Part shown: piece by piece, positions 5,883 to 9,674 of the stretch | Position numbering within the stretch: the stretch's first letter is position 1 | Layout: the number at the start of each line of letters is the position of its first letter | Source of the DNA: Bacillota bacterium | GTDB taxonomy: Bacteria; Bacillota; Clostridia; Acetivibrionales; DSM-1351 | Length of the DNA: 9,674 bases | Assembly (NCBI GenBank): GCA_023426005.1 | Contig: JAFABO010000226.1 | Location: forward strand, 1 to 9,674 | Direction: 5' to 3' | Position numbers and translations under genes: made by a program | Notes under the pieces: generated by a model | The model's database searches: none | What the model was told of the DNA's origin: nothing | Seen by the model: only the letters and a program-made list of their open reading frames with translations

Positions 5883-5918
5883 TTCACACAAAATACAATG
5901 GTAGAAATGGCATGGGCA
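5867..5918 (-). promoter_or_regulatory. 10-bp inverted repeat around the leader frame
   Basis: TGCCCATGCC (5867-5876) and GGCATGGGCA (5909-5918) are perfect inverted copies separated by 32 nt. In the minus-strand transcript one arm holds the leader ATG (5913) and the other an in-frame ATG (5873) of the main gene. The loop contains most of the leader frame and ATG 5882. The stem begins 4 nt after the ribosome binding site, so it could control initiation. It could instead be a protein-binding site on DNA. Confidence 0.5.
5884..5913 (-). CDS. Nine-codon leader frame ahead of the Cys-rich gene
   Basis: ATG 5913 encodes MPFLPLYFV and stops at TGA 5886-5884, leaving a single A before ATG 5882 of the next gene. 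Its ribosome binding site, AAAGGAGGT (5931-5923), is nearly ideal and 9 nt away. An in-frame GTG at 5919 would add two residues. It may be a leader peptide for coupled re-initiation, or the true N-terminus of the downstream gene separated by a frameshift. Confidence 0.45.
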   Translation of the reverse strand: MPFLPLYFV

Positions 5919-5998
5919 CGGTACCTCCTTTGGTAATTTTTTGATTTAGTACAACCTTTTCACCTCTGCAACATTTTATCATATGAAATACAGAATTT

Positions 5999-6026
5999 AC
6001 TATATTTCCCAATGATGACGAAACAA
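5999..6026 (-). promoter_or_regulatory. Possible promoter of the Cys-rich gene
   Basis: On the minus strand, TTGTTT (6026-6021) and TATAGT (6004-5999) are 16 nt apart. The -10 matches 5 of 6 consensus bases, but the -35 matches only 3 of 6. A second weak -10-like sequence, TATGATAAAAT, lies closer to the gene near 5975-5985 without a good -35. The choice between them is uncertain. Confidence 0.3.
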
Positions 6027-6088
6027 TTTACAATTATCCTATATTCTTAAAAAAATTAGCTGACCCTATAAAAGTTAACTCAGTTTTT

Positions 6089-6118
6089 TCGTCAATTATT
6101 GTGCGGGTGTGATATAAT
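6089..6118 (+). promoter_or_regulatory. Promoter of dnaE
   Basis: TGATATAAT (6110-6118) is a perfect extended -10 element. The -35 region is weak (TCGTCA at 6089-6094, 18 nt away), which extended -10 promoters tolerate. Initiation near 6125 leaves a leader of about 42 nt. Confidence 0.65.
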
Positions 6119-6166
6119 TAGACTGTTGAAAAGACCAAAAGAAATCAGAATAAATTGGAGACAAAT

Positions 6167-9100
6167 ATGAAAGACTTCGTACATTTGCACGTACATACAG
6201 AATACAGCCTGCTGGACGGCTCAAACAGAATAAAGGATCTGATACAAAGAGTAAAAGAGCTGGGAATGAACAGCGTGGCTATAACCGACCATGGAGTCAT
6301 GTACGGCGTTGTTGAGTTCTACAAGGAAGCACTGAAAAATGGAATAAAGCCCATTCTGGGTTGTGAAATATATACGGCAAAGAGAAATATGCAGGACAAG
6401 CAGCCGGGGTTGGACTCGGATTACGGACATCTTGTACTGCTGGCCAAAAATCAGACGGGTTATAAAAATCTGATGAAAATAGTGTCACTGGGTTTTACAG
6501 AAGGCTTTTATTATAAGCCGAGAGTTGACTATCAGACTCTGGAAAAATACTCAGAGGGGATAATAGCGCTGAGTGCCTGTTTATCGGGGGACATTCCTGC
6601 TGCAATTCTCAACAATGATTACGAAAGAGCTGCAGAACTGGCTAACAGGTTAAATACCATATTCGGGCAGGATAATTTTTATCTGGAATTGCAGCACAAC
6701 GGCATCAGTGATCAGAATTTGGTGAATCAGCAGCTTATCAGGCTTTCAAAGGAGCTGGACATACCTCTGGTAGCCACAAACGACGCCCACTTTCTTACAA
6801 GAGAAGCGGCACAATCCCATGACATACTTTTGTGCATACAAACAGGAAAAACCATAAATGATGAAAACAGGATGAGGTTTAACACCGAAGAGATCTATGT
6901 AAAATCTCCCGAAGAAATGTATGAAAATTTCCGGAATGTAGAGCCGGCTCTTGAGAATACCGTGAAAATTGCTGAAATGTGCAATGTGGAGCTGGAATTC
7001 GGAAAGCTCCATCTACCGGGTTTTACTGTGGAAGAGGGCTATACTCCCTATGAATATCTCAAGGAAAAATGCTATCAGGGATTGGTTCGGAAGTTTGGTG
7101 AAAATTGCAGTGAAGATATAAAGCAGAGGCTTGAATATGAGCTTTCCGTCATCTCTTCAATGGGTTATGTAGACTATTTTCTAATAGTCTGGGATTTTAT
7201 CAGATACGCAAGGGAAAATGACATCATGGTTGGGCCGGGCAGAGGCTCGGCAGCCGGCAGCCTTGTTTCTTACTGCCTTGGCATTACCAGCATCGACCCG
7301 CTTAAATACAATCTTCTCTTTGAAAGATTTCTGAATCCCGAGAGAATCAGCATGCCTGATATAGATATTGATTTCTGCTACGAAAGAAGGCAGGAGGTAA
7401 TAGATTATGTTATCAGCAAATATGGCAAGGACAAGGTTTCACAGATAATAACCTTTGGAACCATGGCTGCCAGAGCCGCTATAAGAGATGTGGGGAGAGC
7501 CCTTGACGTACCGTACGGCGAAGTGGATGTCATAGCAAAAATGATTCCATTCCAGATAGGGATGAATATAGATAAAGCTCTGGAAATAAACCCCGAGCTG
7601 AAAAAGAAATATGAACTTGAGGATGATACCAGGCTGCTGATTGATACGGCCAGAAGCCTTGAGGGACTGCCGAGACATGCTTCGACACATGCGGCAGGAG
7701 TTGTTATTTCAAAAGAGCCCATAGTCGAGTATGTACCGCTGCAGCTCAATGAAAACAACGTTACAACCCAGTTTACCATGGGGCTTCTGGAAGAACTGGG
7801 CCTGTTGAAAATGGACTTCCTTGGACTGAGAACGCTCACTGTGATAAGGGACGCCGTAAACCTCGTAGAACAGGGCCATAACAAGAAAATTGACATAAAC
7901 AATATAAATTTCGATGACCACGATGTATATAAAATGATAGGTGAGGGCAAGACTGTTGGTATATTCCAGCTTGAAAGCGCAGGGATGACCCAGTTTATGA
8001 AGGAGCTCCAGCCAAGCTCCCTTGAAGACGTAATTGCGGGTATTTCCCTTTACAGGCCGGGACCAATGGATCAGATACCCAGATATATCCGGAATAAGAA
8101 CAACCCAAAGGAAATAAAGTACCACCATCCCATGCTTGAAAACATATTGAATGTAACCTACGGCTGTATGGTTTACCAGGAGCAGGTAATGCAGATAGTC
8201 AGGGAGCTTGGGGGCTACTCCTACGGCAGGTCCGATCTTGTGAGACGAGCAATGTCCAAAAAGAAAGTGTCTGTGATGGAGCAGGAGCGGAAGAATTTTA
8301 TATACGGAATTACCGACGAGGAAGGAAATGAAGTTGTGAGAGGAGCTGTGAGGAATGGTGTGGATGAGTTCACAGCCAATAAGATATTTGACGAAATGAT
8401 GGATTTTGCCAGCTATGCCTTTAACAAATCCCATGCAGCCGCATATGCGGTGGTTGCATATCAGACCGCATGGCTGAAGCATTACTATCCCGTTGAATTT
8501 CTGGCGGCCTCGTTGAACAGCTTTCTGGGCAGCAGTGACAAGGTATCACAGTATGTAAATGAGTGTAAGGCACTGAACATTAAGGTTTTGCCTCCCGATG
8601 TAAACGAAAGCAATGTTAAATTTGCAGTTGTAAATCAAAAGATACGCTTTGGACTGGCAGCAGTAAAAAATGTCGGAGAAAACGCAATACAGTCAATGAT
8701 AGCCGAACGCACTCAAAACGGACTGTTTACGACTTTTTTAGACTTTTGCCAGAGAATAGAGGGTCGGGAAATAAATAAAAGGTGCATTGAAAGTCTTATA
8801 AAAAGCGGTGCATTCGACTCCTTAAAGGTGTTCAGATCCAAACTGATGGCAGTATATGAGCGTTTTCTGGACGGAATAGCACAGGCAAAAAAGAAAAGCA
8901 TGGAGGGGCAGCTTTCCATCTTTGATTTGATGCAGGAGCCGCAGGAATCCCTGAAGGAAGACTATCCCGACATAAAGGAATACCCTCCCAATGTGATGCT
9001 GGCAATGGAGAAGGAAATGCTGGGCCTGTACGTATCAGGGCATCCGTTAAGCGAGTATCAGAGCATACTTGACAAAAATGTGAATCTGTACAGCAAGGAT

Positions 9101-9649
9101 ATGCTCATTGGTGGAAATGAAGAGCATAACGGTGATATCGAGCTCGAGCTTAAAAAGCTCACAGACTCAATGAGAGTGACTGTCGGAGGGATAGTTGTAT
9201 CCAAAAAGACCAAGACTACAAAAAATAATAACCTCATGGCTTTCATAGGCCTTGAAGATCTCTATGGAACCATGGAATTAATAGTTTTTCCGACCATATA
9301 TGAGCGTTTTTCACAGCTGCTCCAGCAGGAAAGTATAGTGCTTGTCAACGGGAGACTTAGTTTGAGAGAGGATGAACAGCCCAAAATAATATGTGAAGAA
9401 GTTTTACCAATAAAGAGCCTGGATGAAAAGGGTCTGTACATGTATTTTGAAAAGGAAATGACCAGGGAGGAAAGTGTTTCACTGATCGCCCTGCTGAAAT
9501 ATTTCAACGGTTCAACTCCTACTTTTATAAGAAAAAAGGATGACGATAAATTTAAAAAATTAGACAGGCAATACTGGATAGATGTCAATAATGATATATT
9601 GGAAGAACTGGAATCGCGGCTTGGTAAGGAAAACATAAGTTTAAAATAA
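6167..9649 (+). CDS. dnaE: DNA polymerase III subunit alpha, DnaE type
   Basis: This is the complete 1160-residue replicative polymerase, the same length as E. coli DnaE. The N-terminal PHP domain keeps likely metal ligands: His8 and His10 (HLHVHTEYS), Asp17, His42 (TDHG), Glu67 (GCEIY), Cys138, Asp206 and His208 (NDAH). The palm has GPGRGSAAGS and then MPDIDIDF with catalytic Asp398 and Asp400; the third, Asp550, is in KMDFLGL. Family motifs HASTHAAGV, LYRPGPM, YQEQVMQIV and NKSHAAAYA follow in order. A helix-hairpin-helix region lies near 827-840, a clamp-binding motif QLSIF at 915-919, and an OB fold at about 1004-1078. There is no inserted exonuclease, so it is not PolC. ATG 6167 is chosen because GGAG (6157-6160) lies 6 nt upstream; the in-frame TTG 6155 overlaps that site. 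In Firmicutes DnaE usually works beside PolC, partly in lagging-strand priming extension and repair synthesis; whether this organism also has PolC is not visible. Confidence 0.97.
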   Translation: MKDFVHLHVHTEYSLLDGSNRIKDLIQRVKELGMNSVAITDHGVMYGVVEFYKEALKNGIKPILGCEIYTAKRNMQDKQPGLDSDYGHLVLLAKNQTGYKNLMKIVSLGFTEGFYYKPRVDYQTLEKYSEGIIALSACLSGDIPAAILNNDYERAAELANRLNTIFGQDNFYLELQHNGISDQNLVNQQLIRLSKELDIPLVATNDAHFLTREAAQSHDILLCIQTGKTINDENRMRFNTEEIYVKSPEEMYENFRNVEPALENTVKIAEMCNVELEFGKLHLPGFTVEEGYTPYEYLKEKCYQGLVRKFGENCSEDIKQRLEYELSVISSMGYVDYFLIVWDFIRYARENDIMVGPGRGSAAGSLVSYCLGITSIDPLKYNLLFERFLNPERISMPDIDIDFCYERRQEVIDYVISKYGKDKVSQIITFGTMAARAAIRDVGRALDVPYGEVDVIAKMIPFQIGMNIDKALEINPELKKKYELEDDTRLLIDTARSLEGLPRHASTHAAGVVISKEPIVEYVPLQLNENNVTTQFTMGLLEELGLLKMDFLGLRTLTVIRDAVNLVEQGHNKKIDINNINFDDHDVYKMIGEGKTVGIFQLESAGMTQFMKELQPSSLEDVIAGISLYRPGPMDQIPRYIRNKNNPKEIKYHHPMLENILNVTYGCMVYQEQVMQIVRELGGYSYGRSDLVRRAMSKKKVSVMEQERKNFIYGITDEEGNEVVRGAVRNGVDEFTANKIFDEMMDFASYAFNKSHAAAYAVVAYQTAWLKHYYPVEFLAASLNSFLGSSDKVSQYVNECKALNIKVLPPDVNESNVKFAVVNQKIRFGLAAVKNVGENAIQSMIAERTQNGLFTTFLDFCQRIEGREINKRCIESLIKSGAFDSLKVFRSKLMAVYERFLDGIAQAKKKSMEGQLSIFDLMQEPQESLKEDYPDIKEYPPNVMLAMEKEMLGLYVSGHPLSEYQSILDKNVNLYSKDMLIGGNEEHNGDIELELKKLTDSMRVTVGGIVVSKKTKTTKNNNLMAFIGLEDLYGTMELIVFPTIYERFSQLLQQESIVLVNGRLSLREDEQPKIICEEVLPIKSLDEKGLYMYFEKEMTREESVSLIALLKYFNGSTPTFIRKKDDDKFKKLDRQYWIDVNNDILEELESRLGKENISLK

Positions 9650-9674
9650 CCGTGCTTAATATTGATTTTTGGTG
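9650..9674. other. Downstream edge without a callable feature
   Basis: The last 25 nt after dnaE hold no terminator hairpin and no complete start signal. In many clostridia pfkA follows dnaE, but nothing here shows it. Confidence 0.5.

Noticed and set aside
6073..6080. AGTTAACT palindrome upstream of dnaE
   Set aside because: An isolated 8-bp palindrome in AT-rich sequence is expected by chance and has no partner.
7405..7950. Minus-strand frame of 181 codons, serine-rich
   Set aside because: Antisense to the DnaE catalytic region; the serine and leucine richness is the expected shadow of the plus-strand codons.
7709..8482. Long minus-strand open frame of 257 codons inside dnaE
   Set aside because: It is fully antisense to conserved polymerase motifs, with no ribosome binding site or recognisable protein; a by-product of codon bias.

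Overview
The window looks like ordinary chromosome from a low-to-middle-GC Gram-positive anaerobe, most likely class Clostridia. This is inferred from strong AGGAGG-type ribosome binding sites, extended -10 promoters (TGnTATAAT), a DnaE-type polymerase without the exonuclease insertion typical of PolC, and a three-gene flavoprotein/iron-sulfur cluster of a kind known from clostridia and Thermotogales. No rRNA, tRNA, CRISPR array, transposase or phage gene was seen.

Left part (1-1570): the end of an unresolved upstream gene and an intrinsic terminator (117-142), then corA (340-1269), a two-membrane-segment divalent cation channel with its GMN signature. A bidirectional terminator (1275-1302) separates corA from a convergent small gene on the minus strand (1301-1531). 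That gene encodes a 76-residue protein made almost entirely of five 14-residue repeats.

Centre (1571-5251): a divergent promoter region drives, on the plus strand, an apparent four-gene operon. It holds a GlpA/GlpO-type FAD dehydrogenase with a C-terminal BFD-type [2Fe-2S] domain, an NAD/FAD oxidoreductase, a DUF1667 cysteine-motif protein whose start overlaps the previous gene by 11 nt, and a 60-residue CxxC protein. The first three resemble a soluble version of the anaerobic glycerol-3-phosphate dehydrogenase. Electrons would pass from substrate to FAD, to [2Fe-2S], to the second flavin and NAD. No glycerol kinase, facilitator or GlpP regulator lies in the window, so the substrate remains open.

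Right part (5256-9674): a cysteine-rich hypothetical gene on the minus strand (5256-5882) ends 4 nt from the operon. Its 5' end is unusual, with a strong ribosome binding site serving a 9-codon leader frame that stops just before the gene's ATG, inside a 10-bp inverted repeat. A divergent intergenic region then leads to a complete dnaE (6167-9649). The last 25 nt hold no gene that can be called.

The best leads are the flavoprotein/DUF1667 operon with its small fourth partner, the leader-frame arrangement of the minus-strand Cys-rich gene, the 14-residue repeat protein, and the inverted repeat spanning the operon promoter.
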